Shown here: piece after piece, positions 1 to 7,718 of the stretch | Layout of the letters: the number at the start of each line of letters is the position of its first letter | Numbering within the stretch: position 1 is the first letter of the stretch | Assembly (NCBI GenBank): GCA_027484165.1 | Contig: JAIXWH010000066.1 | Coordinates: 23,939-87,938, forward strand | From: Chitinophagaceae bacterium | Lineage (GTDB): Bacteria; Bacteroidota; Bacteroidia; Chitinophagales; Chitinophagaceae | Length of the DNA: 64,000 nt | Direction of reading: 5' to 3' | Translations under genes and position numbers: made by a program | The notes under the pieces: model-generated | Told to the model about the DNA's origin: nothing | The model's database searches: none | The model's input: the letters and a program-made list of their open reading frames with translations, nothing else

Positions 1-108
1 GTGAAACTATTGGATGTTGATCCTAAGACCGGTAAATTCAAGCTGAGCAGAAAAGCGCTGATGCCAAAGCCTGAAGCTCCAGCAAAACCTCAGGGAGATA
101 ATAATTAA
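1..108 (+). CDS. pnp: Polynucleotide phosphorylase, C-terminal end (partial)
   Basis: Only the last 35 codons are in the window, in frame from base 1 to a TAA at 106-108. The peptide reads [20 protein letters not shown] and then a short Pro/Ala/Lys tail ending GDNN. This is the last strand of an S1 RNA-binding domain as found at the end of PNPase, the 3'-5' phosphorolytic exoribonuclease. Another S1 protein such as ribosomal S1 is possible, but the 'SRKAL' ending followed by a short disordered tail is typical of Pnp. A strong intrinsic terminator follows. Confidence 0.7.
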   Translation: MKLLDVDPKTGKFKLSRKALMPKPEAPAKPQGDNN

Positions 109-131
109 ACAGATATTAAAAATAAAACATC

Positions 132-167
132 AAGCTACAGTACTAAATAATACTGTAGCTTTTTTTT
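132..167 (+). terminator. Intrinsic terminator after pnp, abutting the prmA start
   Basis: A perfect 11-bp stem (132-142 with 151-161) encloses an 8-nt loop, followed by a run of T to 167. The prmA start codon is at 171, only three bases after the T run, so the hairpin occupies the whole 5' side of prmA. Confidence 0.85.
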
Positions 168-170
168 ACC

Positions 171-1010
171 ATGGAGTATATAGAAATCAAATTTGAAATA
201 GCTTCATCTGATGATTCTGAAATGATAGTCGCTTTAATGGATGACCTGAAATTTGAGGGATTTGAAGTAGGGGAAAGTCAGTTGAAAGGGTATATTAAAA
301 ATGATTATTTTGACCAAAATTTATTTAATAATTTAATTTATCAAAACAACATAAAATACTCTATATCAATATTAAAAGATAAAAATTGGAATGAAGTTTG
401 GGAGTCAGGATTTGACCCTGTAAATATTTTGTATCCAGGTTCAGATCGGATTTTTGCACATGTGAGAGCCTTTTTTCATGAGCCTTTTTCCAATGCCACA
501 TACGATTTACTGATAACACCTAAAATGAGTTTTGGTACAGGACATCATGCAACAACTTTTCAAATGATGCAGCAAATGTCATTAATTGATTTTTCAAGAA
601 GAAATGTGATTGATTTTGGATCAGGAACCGGATTGTTATCAGTTTTGGCTGAAAAAATGGGAGCTAATTCTGTTTTAGCTATAGATAATGACCCTTGGAG
701 TATAGAAAATTCAAAAGAGAACCTTGTTGCTAATCATTGTAAAAAAATTGAAATCGTACAAGCTGAAACATGTGTAATGCCTTTGAATAAAGCTGATATT
801 GTTTTAGCTAACATCAATTTGAATGTTATTATTACAAATTTGGATAATATCATTGATTCTTGTTTGCCTCAGTCTATAATTTTATTCAGTGGAATTTTGA
901 TTGATGATGAAGCCCAAATTACTAATGAATTGACTCGTAAATCAATTAAAATTAATAAGATAGAAAAGAAAGACAATTGGCTGTTTTTGCATTGTACTGC
1001 TCCTGAATAA
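171..1010 (+). CDS. prmA: Ribosomal protein L11 methyltransferase PrmA
   Basis: A 279-residue SAM-dependent methyltransferase that trimethylates ribosomal protein L11 in the cytoplasm. The N-terminal third is the substrate-recognition domain. The hallmark MSFGTGHHATT comes just before the Rossmann motif DFGSGTGLLSVLAEKMGA, and ANINLNVI stands at the position of the NPPY-like motif. Length and motif order match Bacteroidota PrmA. The ATG at 171 is the natural start, because the family begins with a short 'MxYIE' stretch. There is no room for a promoter between the preceding terminator and this start, so expression must come by read-through or from a promoter upstream of the hairpin. Confidence 0.93.
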   Translation: MEYIEIKFEIASSDDSEMIVALMDDLKFEGFEVGESQLKGYIKNDYFDQNLFNNLIYQNNIKYSISILKDKNWNEVWESGFDPVNILYPGSDRIFAHVRAFFHEPFSNATYDLLITPKMSFGTGHHATTFQMMQQMSLIDFSRRNVIDFGSGTGLLSVLAEKMGANSVLAIDNDPWSIENSKENLVANHCKKIEIVQAETCVMPLNKADIVLANINLNVIITNLDNIIDSCLPQSIILFSGILIDDEAQITNELTRKSIKINKIEKKDNWLFLHCTAPE

Positions 1011-1028
1011 CAACGGTTTATTAATAAA

Positions 1029-1061
1029 TTGTTAACTCTATTAATTTTTTCTGTAAATTTA
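1029..1061 (+). promoter_or_regulatory. Possible promoter of plsY
   Basis: TTG at 1029-1031, a 22-bp spacer, then TAAATTTA at 1054-1061, one base away from the Bacteroidota TAnnTTTG consensus. It lies 23 bp before the plsY ATG. Inferred by motif only. Confidence 0.35.
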
Positions 1062-1083
1062 CATTCACGCTCAGAAGAAAATA

Positions 1084-1734
1084 ATGAAAGAAATACTCCT
1101 TATCCTTTTGGCTTATTTAATCGGTTCAATTCCAACCGCATTACTCATTAGCAAGAAATTTTTCGGTATCGACATAAGAGACTATGGTAGTGGTAACATG
1201 GGTGCAACAAATGCATTCAGGGTAATGGGGCCAAAATTTGGAACTATTATCATGATTTTGGATATTCTAAAAGGTATGTTGGCTGTAGGCCTTTTTTATT
1301 TTCTTCCTTACTATTTAACCAACGAATTAGATAGAACCAATTTTATGATGGCTCTCGGTCTATCTGCAGTAATGGGACATATTTTTCCCATTTTCGCCAA
1401 CTATAAAGGTGGAAAAGGTGTTGCAACACTTTTGGGAATGTTATTAGCAGTTCAGCCATTAGTTGCGTTATGCTGTGTTGGAGTGTTTGTTTTAGTTTTA
1501 TATTTAACCCGCTATGTATCTCTAAGTTCTATACTCGGAGCAATCATGTTGCCCGTTTCTGTTTTATGGATATGGAATGAACATGAATTATCGTACAGGA
1601 TTTTTGCTTTAATTGTTGCTTTTATAGTTATCATCACCCATCAAAAAAATATTGGAAGATTAATTAGAGGTGCTGAAAACAGAATCCCCATTCTAAAGCA
1701 TAGGGATAAAAAGAAATCATCCAATCGTAATTAA
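1084..1734 (+). CDS. plsY: Glycerol-3-phosphate acyltransferase PlsY
   Basis: A 216-residue integral membrane enzyme that moves an acyl group from acyl-phosphate to glycerol-3-phosphate, the first step of phospholipid synthesis. The three conserved PlsY loops are visible: GSIPTA at about residues 14-19 with DYGSGNMGATN at about 33-43, the GHIFPIFANYKGGKGVAT loop at about 98-114, and HQKNIGRLIRGAENR near the C-terminus. Five or so hydrophobic segments separate them, and the tail is lysine-rich. It is followed after 3 bp by the M48 peptidase gene, so the two are probably co-transcribed. PlsX is not in the window. Confidence 0.95.
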   Translation: MKEILLILLAYLIGSIPTALLISKKFFGIDIRDYGSGNMGATNAFRVMGPKFGTIIMILDILKGMLAVGLFYFLPYYLTNELDRTNFMMALGLSAVMGHIFPIFANYKGGKGVATLLGMLLAVQPLVALCCVGVFVLVLYLTRYVSLSSILGAIMLPVSVLWIWNEHELSYRIFALIVAFIVIITHQKNIGRLIRGAENRIPILKHRDKKKSSNRN

Positions 1735-1737
1735 AGA

Positions 1738-2532
1738 ATGAAAATCAAGCATCTTTTTATCGTTTCAATAATACTATTATCCTGTAACAGAAATGCAATC
1801 ACTGGAAGAAATCAACTTTCTTTATTCAAAGAAGCAGATTTGCAGCAACAATCGCTTACCCAATACCGTAATTTTTTAAATACAAATAAAGTCCTTTCAA
1901 AAGAAAATAATAAGGATGCTGAAATGGTTACAAGGGTAGGTGCTAAAATTGCTCATGCCATTAATGAATATTACTCCAGTAAAGGATTAAGCAGTGAGTT
2001 GGTGGGTTACAAATGGGAATTTAATTTGGTAAAAAATGATGAAATTAATGCATGGTGTATGCCAGGAGGAAAAGTGGTTGTTTATACAGGCTTATTATCT
2101 GTTACACAAAATGAAGATGCACTCGCAATTGTTTTAGGTCATGAAATCACTCACGCAGTGGCTCATCATGGAAATGAAAGAATGAGTCAGGCAGCAATTG
2201 CACAGGGAATTCAAATTGCTGGTGATGCTTGGACAAAAAATAAGGAGCAAACTAATCAAATATTTAATTCTGTGTTTGCTCCCAGTGCACAAGTTGGATT
2301 TTTGTTGCCTAATTCAAGAAAACAAGAATACGAATCCGATCATTACGGCTTGATATTTGCTGCAATTGCAGGGTATAATCCTCAGGAAGCAATTTCGTTT
2401 TGGCAAAGAATGTCTAAATCAGGAGGGAAGAAGCCCCCAGAGTTTTTAGCGACGCACCCCTCTGATGAAAACAGAATTGCAAAACTTAAAGAGTATATGC
2501 AAGAAGCATTGAGATATCGCAAGAAAAACTAA
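1738..2532 (+). CDS. M48-family metallopeptidase, lipoprotein
   Basis: A 264-residue envelope zinc protease. The N-terminus is a lipoprotein signal with lipobox ILLSC (Cys16), followed by the TGRNQL stretch usual in the LoiP/YcaL branch of M48. The zinc site is HEITH at residues 135-139 (two His ligands and the catalytic Glu), and EYESD near residue 199 supplies the third ligand. No TPR domain follows, so it is not a BepA-type fusion. It likely takes part in outer-membrane or periplasmic protein quality control; its substrate cannot be read from sequence. It starts 3 bp after the plsY stop. Confidence 0.9.
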   Translation: MKIKHLFIVSIILLSCNRNAITGRNQLSLFKEADLQQQSLTQYRNFLNTNKVLSKENNKDAEMVTRVGAKIAHAINEYYSSKGLSSELVGYKWEFNLVKNDEINAWCMPGGKVVVYTGLLSVTQNEDALAIVLGHEITHAVAHHGNERMSQAAIAQGIQIAGDAWTKNKEQTNQIFNSVFAPSAQVGFLLPNSRKQEYESDHYGLIFAAIAGYNPQEAISFWQRMSKSGGKKPPEFLATHPSDENRIAKLKEYMQEALRYRKKN

Positions 2533-2562
2533 CGGTAAAATTATATTTATTTTCATTTTATT

Positions 2563-2592
2563 TTGTATATAAGAAAATAAACACTATCTTTG
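2563..2592 (+). promoter_or_regulatory. Strong Bacteroidota-type promoter of the DUF3052-like gene
   Basis: TTG at 2563-2565, exactly 19 bp of spacer, and TATCTTTG at 2585-2592, a perfect match to TTG-N19-TAnnTTTG. The predicted transcript starts near 2598, which makes the in-frame ATG at 2604 unlikely as a start and favours the ATG at 2688 with a leader of about 90 nt. Confidence 0.75.
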
Positions 2593-2687
2593 CATCCCTC
2601 CCTTTGAATGCAATTATTTTAGTAAGCCGATTTAAAAAAGGCTTTGCTAATTCAATATTGATTAATCACATAATTAATTCAAACATT

Positions 2688-3152
2688 ATGGCTATTCAAA
2701 CAGTATTAGAAAAATTGCAAATCAGCAACGAAAAAAATATTCTAGTTCAAGGTTTACCTTCTTCAATTGAAAAACAATTTATAAAGCTATCGTTTGCTAA
2801 AAGTGTAACTCCATTATTGAAGGTAAAAAAAATTGAATTTGCTCTAATCTTTGCAGTGAGTAAAAAGCAACTGACAGATATTTTAAATGAAGTGATGCCT
2901 TCTTTACAAGCTAACGCTAAACTTTGGATTTCTTATCCAAAGGCTACTGCAAAAATTGCAAGTGATTTATGCAGAGAACCACACTGGCAAGTTTTGGAAG
3001 ACCATTGTTTAGAAGCTATTCATCAAGTAGAATTGGATAATGTTTGGTGTGCTACACATTTCAAATTATCTGGCAATGTCAATTTGGACAACAATAGTAT
3101 TCCCCGTTACATGCTTATTGAGAAAGAAGTTATTGAAGAAGCAGTATTATAA
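2688..3152 (+). CDS. DUF3052-like small conserved protein
   Basis: A protein of about 154 residues starting MAIQTVLEKLQIS at the ATG at 2688. An in-frame ATG at 2604 would add 28 residues but lies almost on the predicted transcription start. The pattern is an opening beta-strand 'NILVQGLP', 'EFALIFAVSKKQL', then 'LWISYPKAT' and 'ALDNVWCATHFKL'-like ending, which resembles the DUF3052 fold (a degenerate Rossmann domain that has lost the SAM loop). Function unknown. The stop codon touches the last base of dnaG on the opposite strand, with no intergenic space. Family assignment is by pattern only. Confidence 0.6.
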   Translation: MAIQTVLEKLQISNEKNILVQGLPSSIEKQFIKLSFAKSVTPLLKVKKIEFALIFAVSKKQLTDILNEVMPSLQANAKLWISYPKATAKIASDLCREPHWQVLEDHCLEAIHQVELDNVWCATHFKLSGNVNLDNNSIPRYMLIEKEVIEEAVL

Positions 3153-5084
3153 TTATTTGTAAATAACTGTTCCAATTTTTTTTGTGATTTCTGATTCCAA
3201 TTTTTTTAAGTGCTGGTGTGTTTGCATGCAAATCATTTGTTCGTTGCTATCTGCTGTCCTTTGCATTTCTTCTTGATTTTCTAATATGAGTCTTTTAATT
3301 TTTCTAAGCTGAAGGTAATTCATAGTTGATAAAACCTCTTCTTTATATAATTCCTCTCTTGTAGGTATATGTCCTTCATAATGTTCTTTCCATTTCGGAC
3401 TAATTTCTGATTGTACATCCATAATTTTTATAATCAATTCATTCAACTCTTTATCTTCATTGTAGAGAAAGTTTTTAACAGTAGGTTCTTCATCTTCTCT
3501 GTAAAGAGTTCTGTATAAATTGATTATTGTAACTAATTTCTTATTATCAATTAAATCCTCGAGTTCATCATAATAATTAAAAAAGTAATCAGCTACTTTT
3601 TGTTTGTCATCCCAGTCTTTCATTCCGAATTCAAGTAAACTTCTTACTAAGGCTTGTTCATGCAATTCATCCTTGGTTAATAAATCGCTTATTTCTATTT
3701 CAGGTTGCTGAAAGTTATCAGTTTCAGAGAAATCTATATTTGGTTTTGTATTCTTAAATTCTTCTTTGTTTATTTTTTCTCTGATAACTTTATTTACCAA
3801 GGCATTAAATCCAGACTCTTCCACTTTTAAAAGTTCTGATACTTTTTTGATGTAATCTTGTCTCTTTGTAAAATCTTCAGTCTTGTTTATTTTGGAAATG
3901 GTTTCAGCAATTTGATTAATTATTGCAGATTTTTTGGATGAATCATTTCCTGCATCTTTCAAAGCGATTTCAAGTTGAAATAAAATAAAATCTTTCTTTT
4001 CTGTTTTAACGAAATCAATGAATTCTGCTGCTCCGATTTTATTTACATAACTATCAGGATCTTCTTTGTCAGGAATCAAAACAAGTTTAACGTCCAAGCC
4101 TTCTTCCAAAGCTAAATCCAAACCTCTTAAAGCTGCTTTTATTCCGGCGCTGTCACCGTCGTAAATAATGGTGAGGTTCTTGGTGTATTTTTTTATTAAT
4201 CGCAGTTGATCAATAGTTAATGAAGTGCCACCACTCGCAACCACATTCTCAATACCTGCCTGATGTAAACTCACTACATCTGTATAGCCTTCAACTAGTA
4301 AGCACTCATCAGCTTTGTCAATAGCAGTTCTAGCAAAATATGATCCGTATAAAATTTTACTCTTGATGTATATTTCATTTTCAGGAGTATTAATGTACTT
4401 AGGTGCCTTGTCGTTTGATTTAATGATTCTCGCACCGAAGCCTAAAATTTTGCCACTTTGATTGTGAATTGGAAAAATTATTCTGCTTCGGTAGTTGTCC
4501 ATTAATTTTTCATCTCTGGAAACAACTAATCCTGTTTTAATCAATAAATCTTTGTTGTATTGGCCTTCTATTGCTGCTTTTGTAAAAGCATCTTTTGTAG
4601 ATGGGTTATATCCCAGTTGAAATTTCTCAATGGTTTGCGAATTGAATCCTCTTTCTTTAAGATAGCTCAATGCGATATCTGTGCCTTCTTCTGTATTTAA
4701 TAATGCATTTGAAAAGAAATCTTTAGCAAAGTTATTGATGATAAAAAGGCTATCGGATGTAAGTTGAATGGCTTTAAATTCAGGACTTGTTTCTGTTTCT
4801 TCTAGTTCAATATTGTATTTATTGGCCAACCATCTTAATGCTTCAACGTAACTGTATTTTTCATGATCCATTACAAATCCAATTGCATTGCCACTTTTTC
4901 CGCAACCAAAACATTTGTATATTTCTTTCGAAGGAGATACTGTAAATGAAGGTGTTTTTTCATGGTGAAAAGGACAGTTTCCTAAATAATTAGCACCGCG
5001 CTTTTTTAACTTTATGAAAGAACCAATGATATCTATAATATCAATTTGGCTTTGGATTTGTTGTATGGAATTTTGACTTATCAA
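3153..5084 (-). CDS. dnaG: DNA primase
   Basis: A 643-residue primase that makes RNA primers for replication. The CHC2 zinc finger is at the N-terminus (Cys37, His40, Cys58, Cys61), followed by the primase catalytic core and the TOPRIM domain: LLVEGYTDVVSLHQAG with the glutamate, then IYDGDSAGIKAA with the metal-binding aspartates. The C-terminal 200 residues are helical, as expected for the DnaB-interaction region. The start appears to be TTG (MISQNSIQQ), and no ATG lies near enough to replace it. It converges on the DUF3052-like gene with no gap and no terminator. Confidence 0.95.
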   Translation of the reverse strand: MISQNSIQQIQSQIDIIDIIGSFIKLKKRGANYLGNCPFHHEKTPSFTVSPSKEIYKCFGCGKSGNAIGFVMDHEKYSYVEALRWLANKYNIELEETETSPEFKAIQLTSDSLFIINNFAKDFFSNALLNTEEGTDIALSYLKERGFNSQTIEKFQLGYNPSTKDAFTKAAIEGQYNKDLLIKTGLVVSRDEKLMDNYRSRIIFPIHNQSGKILGFGARIIKSNDKAPKYINTPENEIYIKSKILYGSYFARTAIDKADECLLVEGYTDVVSLHQAGIENVVASGGTSLTIDQLRLIKKYTKNLTIIYDGDSAGIKAALRGLDLALEEGLDVKLVLIPDKEDPDSYVNKIGAAEFIDFVKTEKKDFILFQLEIALKDAGNDSSKKSAIINQIAETISKINKTEDFTKRQDYIKKVSELLKVEESGFNALVNKVIREKINKEEFKNTKPNIDFSETDNFQQPEIEISDLLTKDELHEQALVRSLLEFGMKDWDDKQKVADYFFNYYDELEDLIDNKKLVTIINLYRTLYREDEEPTVKNFLYNEDKELNELIIKIMDVQSEISPKWKEHYEGHIPTREELYKEEVLSTMNYLQLRKIKRLILENQEEMQRTADSNEQMICMQTHQHLKKLESEITKKIGTVIYK

Positions 5085-5220
5085 GGTGTAAATTTATTGA
5101 AATTTAACGAGAGTTCAATTCTTAAGTTTTGATAATAATTATTGTTTTAAAACAATAAAAAAGTTACTAATTCTCGTTTCTGAAATAAAATATCCAATAT
5201 CTTTATCAAAAAAAAATCTA

Positions 5221-6492
5221 ATGAAGAAACTATTCATCTTATGTGCACTATTTTTTACCCAATTGTTTTCGTATGCTCAGGATTTAGAAGATATCAATGA
5301 GATGCTTGGTAAAATGAAATACCAAGAAGCAAAAGAAGCAATTGATAAATACCTGCAAAATCCTAAAAAAGAAAAGGATGCAGAAGCTTGGTACTATAAA
5401 GGCAGGATTTACAGCTCTTTATCACAGCAGGAAAACATGGATCCCTCTCTATCATTTGAATTAAAAAATGAAGCTTTTGTTGCTTTTAAAAAGAACCAGT
5501 CATTAGATGCAAAAGACGTTCTACTATTGTTTGAGGGGTATAATTCATATTTGAATCTATATTCTGGATATTATGATTTGGGTTCTGTTTTTTTTGGTGC
5601 TAAGAAATATAAGGATGCAATCAATTCATTCAAAAAAGCGATTGATGTAAAAGATTATATTTTGATTAAAAAATATGAATATCCTGGAGTTAAATTATAT
5701 GCTTTAGATACATCAATTGTTTTTAACATCGCAATTTGTGCTTTGCAGGACAAAAATGAAGCAGAAGCGGTTAATTATTTTAAAATACTTGCTGATGCTA
5801 ATGTAGTAGCTGAAGGGTACAAAGATTTTTATGAGTTTGTTGCCGATTATTATGAAAGGAAAAATGAAGAGTCAAATTTGATTTCGTTTCTGAATAAAGC
5901 AAGAAAATTATATCCTGATGATGAAGTGTGGAATGATTTGGAAATCAAACAAGCTGGAAAAACAGGGGATGAAAAAATACTTTTTACAAAATATGAAGAG
6001 ATGATTGCGAAGCAACCTAATAGTTTTTTATTGACATACAATTATTCAGCTGAGTTGTACAATAAATTACATGGTAAAGATGCCGCAGAGGATGTAGATA
6101 GCTTAGCTTCTAATAAGTTGATTGAATACCTAAAAATCGCTATAAAAAATGAAGGAGAAAAAGATGTGTTAGCTACCATGCTTTTGACAAATCATCTTTA
6201 TAATACATCTGCTATAAAAATCAACTTGTCTAATATTATTAAGGGAAATAAACCTGCTGATATTAAACAAAAATCCTTGCTTAAATCACAATCTAACAAA
6301 TTAATGGATGATTGTATTGTATATGCAGAAAGAGTAGAATCTTTTTATACTAATCTGTCAAATAAAACTCCGATTCAAAAAGCAAATCTTAAAAAGGTGT
6401 TGAATTATCTTGAAGATATTTATGGTCTAAAAAAGAATGCAGCCAAATTGGCTGAATATCAAAAGAAGAATACCTCTTTTGAAAAATTATAA
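5221..6492 (+). CDS. Secreted TPR-repeat protein
   Basis: A 423-residue protein with a cleavable signal peptide of about 19 residues ending SYAQ. The mature part is almost wholly helical. TPR-like pairs are visible around AWYYKGRIYSSLS (about residues 58-70), SVFFGAKKYKDAINSFKKAI (about 122-141) and IAICALQDKNEAEAVNYFKIL. It is probably a periplasmic or outer-membrane-associated scaffold. No catalytic motif is seen and the partner is unknown. A weak -7 element (TATCTTTA, 5198-5205) precedes it, and it shares a terminator with the convergent gene. Confidence 0.75.
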   Translation: MKKLFILCALFFTQLFSYAQDLEDINEMLGKMKYQEAKEAIDKYLQNPKKEKDAEAWYYKGRIYSSLSQQENMDPSLSFELKNEAFVAFKKNQSLDAKDVLLLFEGYNSYLNLYSGYYDLGSVFFGAKKYKDAINSFKKAIDVKDYILIKKYEYPGVKLYALDTSIVFNIAICALQDKNEAEAVNYFKILADANVVAEGYKDFYEFVADYYERKNEESNLISFLNKARKLYPDDEVWNDLEIKQAGKTGDEKILFTKYEEMIAKQPNSFLLTYNYSAELYNKLHGKDAAEDVDSLASNKLIEYLKIAIKNEGEKDVLATMLLTNHLYNTSAIKINLSNIIKGNKPADIKQKSLLKSQSNKLMDDCIVYAERVESFYTNLSNKTPIQKANLKKVLNYLEDIYGLKKNAAKLAEYQKKNTSFEKL

Positions 6493-6510
6493 ATTAAAAT
6501 TCGATCCAAT

Positions 6511-6539
6511 AAAAAGTCCCGAAAATTTCGGGACTTTTT
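6511..6539. terminator. Bidirectional terminator between the TPR and GLPGLI-like genes
   Basis: A near-perfect inverted repeat, AAAAAGTCCCG with CGGGACTTTTT, around an A/T loop, flanked by A on the left and T on the right. It can therefore end transcription from both convergent genes, whose stops are at 6492 and 6548. Confidence 0.85.
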
Positions 6540-6547
6540 ATAAACTA

Positions 6548-7426
6548 TTAATCTCTACCACCCCTCATAAATACTCCACCGCCGCCTCGACCTCCAAACA
6601 TGTTCTGCATTTCTTTCATTGGTTTCATTTCCACATCCTTTGGAAGTTCAAATTCTTTTTCAGTTATATCTTTATCTAATTCAATTTTTGTAACCTCAAC
6701 TTCCATTCTTCTTCCTCTTCTCATATTCATCTCATAACGCATTACAAATCCATCCAACATTTCTAAGCCATTAAGAGTAGGGGCCATATTTCCCATCATG
6801 CCCGGCATGTTTGAAAAGCCTCCTGTTGAAAATAAATTATTGAATTTAATAGCTGGAGTGTACCAAAAAATAGAGCTGTCTTTTACTCCAAGAATTCTTG
6901 TAGTTACCAAATAGGCTTTTTTACAATCATATCCAGCAATTTTTTTACTTTCATTAGTATAGGCAATCTCAGTAGTGAATTTGCTTCTGTCTACTTGTGG
7001 TGCTTGTTTTTGAGTTGTATCTTTTTTTCTTCTTTCTGCCATCATACTGTCTCTTCTTTTTTGCATTTCCACTTGTTCATCATCAGTTACATAAAATCCC
7101 ATTTTATTACCCATCATTTCAAAAATTGTACTGGTTAATTTTTTATCATTGTCTCTATATATAGAACCTTTAGCAGTTTCAGACTTCATGTTTGTTTTAA
7201 CCATGTTGTCTTTTAAATAAGTTACAAACTTCGTTTCTCCATCCATCATATTTCTAAAATTAAAACCTCTTCCGCCTTCAGAATTATTTTGCATATTTTG
7301 AATTTCTTCATCTTCTGGTGCGATCACATTTGTGGTTGTACTGATAATAGCTTTGCTATATAATTTGGACTGTGCATTTACACCAAAAAATAAAAAAACT
7401 GATAAGCCCATTAGTAATAATCTCAT
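6548..7426 (-). CDS. Secreted GLPGLI/DUF4412-like protein
   Basis: A 292-residue secreted protein with a signal peptide (MRLLLMGLSVFLFFGVNAQ). Residues in the middle read KKIAGYDCKKAYL and then IFWYTPAIKF, the 'GYxCKKA...WYTP' pattern of Bacteroidota GLPGLI and DUF4412 envelope proteins, and a closing beta region ends in 'FELPKDVEMKPM'. The tail is Gly/Arg-rich (GGRGGGG). The function of these families is not established. A TATTTTTG-like -7 element lies on the minus strand at 7450-7457. Confidence 0.65.
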   Translation of the reverse strand: MRLLLMGLSVFLFFGVNAQSKLYSKAIISTTTNVIAPEDEEIQNMQNNSEGGRGFNFRNMMDGETKFVTYLKDNMVKTNMKSETAKGSIYRDNDKKLTSTIFEMMGNKMGFYVTDDEQVEMQKRRDSMMAERRKKDTTQKQAPQVDRSKFTTEIAYTNESKKIAGYDCKKAYLVTTRILGVKDSSIFWYTPAIKFNNLFSTGGFSNMPGMMGNMAPTLNGLEMLDGFVMRYEMNMRRGRRMEVEVTKIELDKDITEKEFELPKDVEMKPMKEMQNMFGGRGGGGVFMRGGRD

Positions 7427-7449
7427 GTTGATAAGTTTTAGTTATAACA

Positions 7450-7457
7450 CAAAAATA
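7450..7457 (-). promoter_or_regulatory. -7 element of the GLPGLI-like gene
   Basis: On the minus strand this reads TATTTTTG, matching TAnnTTTG, 24 bp before the ATG at 7426. No clear TTG stands at the expected upstream distance. Confidence 0.35.
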
Positions 7458-7504
7458 AGTGGGTTTTAATTTGATTTTTTTTATTTTGTCTACTATGCAC
7501 TAAT

Positions 7505-7526
7505 TTTTATCAAAATTGTGATAAAA
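7505..7526. repeat. Perfect 8-bp inverted repeat in the smc / GLPGLI-like divergent region
   Basis: TTTTATCA at 7505-7512 and TGATAAAA at 7519-7526, with a 6-bp spacer. There is no T run, so it is more like a protein-binding dyad than a terminator. It lies in the 292-bp region between the divergent starts at 7426 and 7719, which otherwise holds only candidate -7 boxes. Confidence 0.4.
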
Positions 7527-7685
7527 CTGTGTATAAGAAGCTGCGTCAAAACTTAATGCCTTTGATATTTTGTTTTCAAATACATTAAATTTAAATTCGC
7601 TATTAAATAACAAATGCTATAAATTATAAATATGAAAAGGATTTTGGTGTTAGTTACTTTTTTAGTTAAAAACAATGTTTTAACG

Positions 7686-7693
7686 TAGGTTTG
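7686..7693 (+). promoter_or_regulatory. -7 element of smc
   Basis: TAGGTTTG, matching TAnnTTTG, 25 bp before the smc GTG start. TTA triplets stand 17 or 21 bp upstream in place of the usual TTG. Confidence 0.4.
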
Positions 7694-7718
7694 TTCTCCA
7701 AAAATTAAATTAGAAAAA

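Noticed and set aside
6437-6679. Plus-strand open frame across the terminator at 6511
   Set aside because: It runs through a strong bidirectional terminator and opposite the GLPGLI-like gene; a shadow.
7632-7688. 18-codon frame (MKRILVLVTFLV...) before smc
   Set aside because: Hydrophobic and signal-like, but it overlaps the smc -7 box and has no further support.
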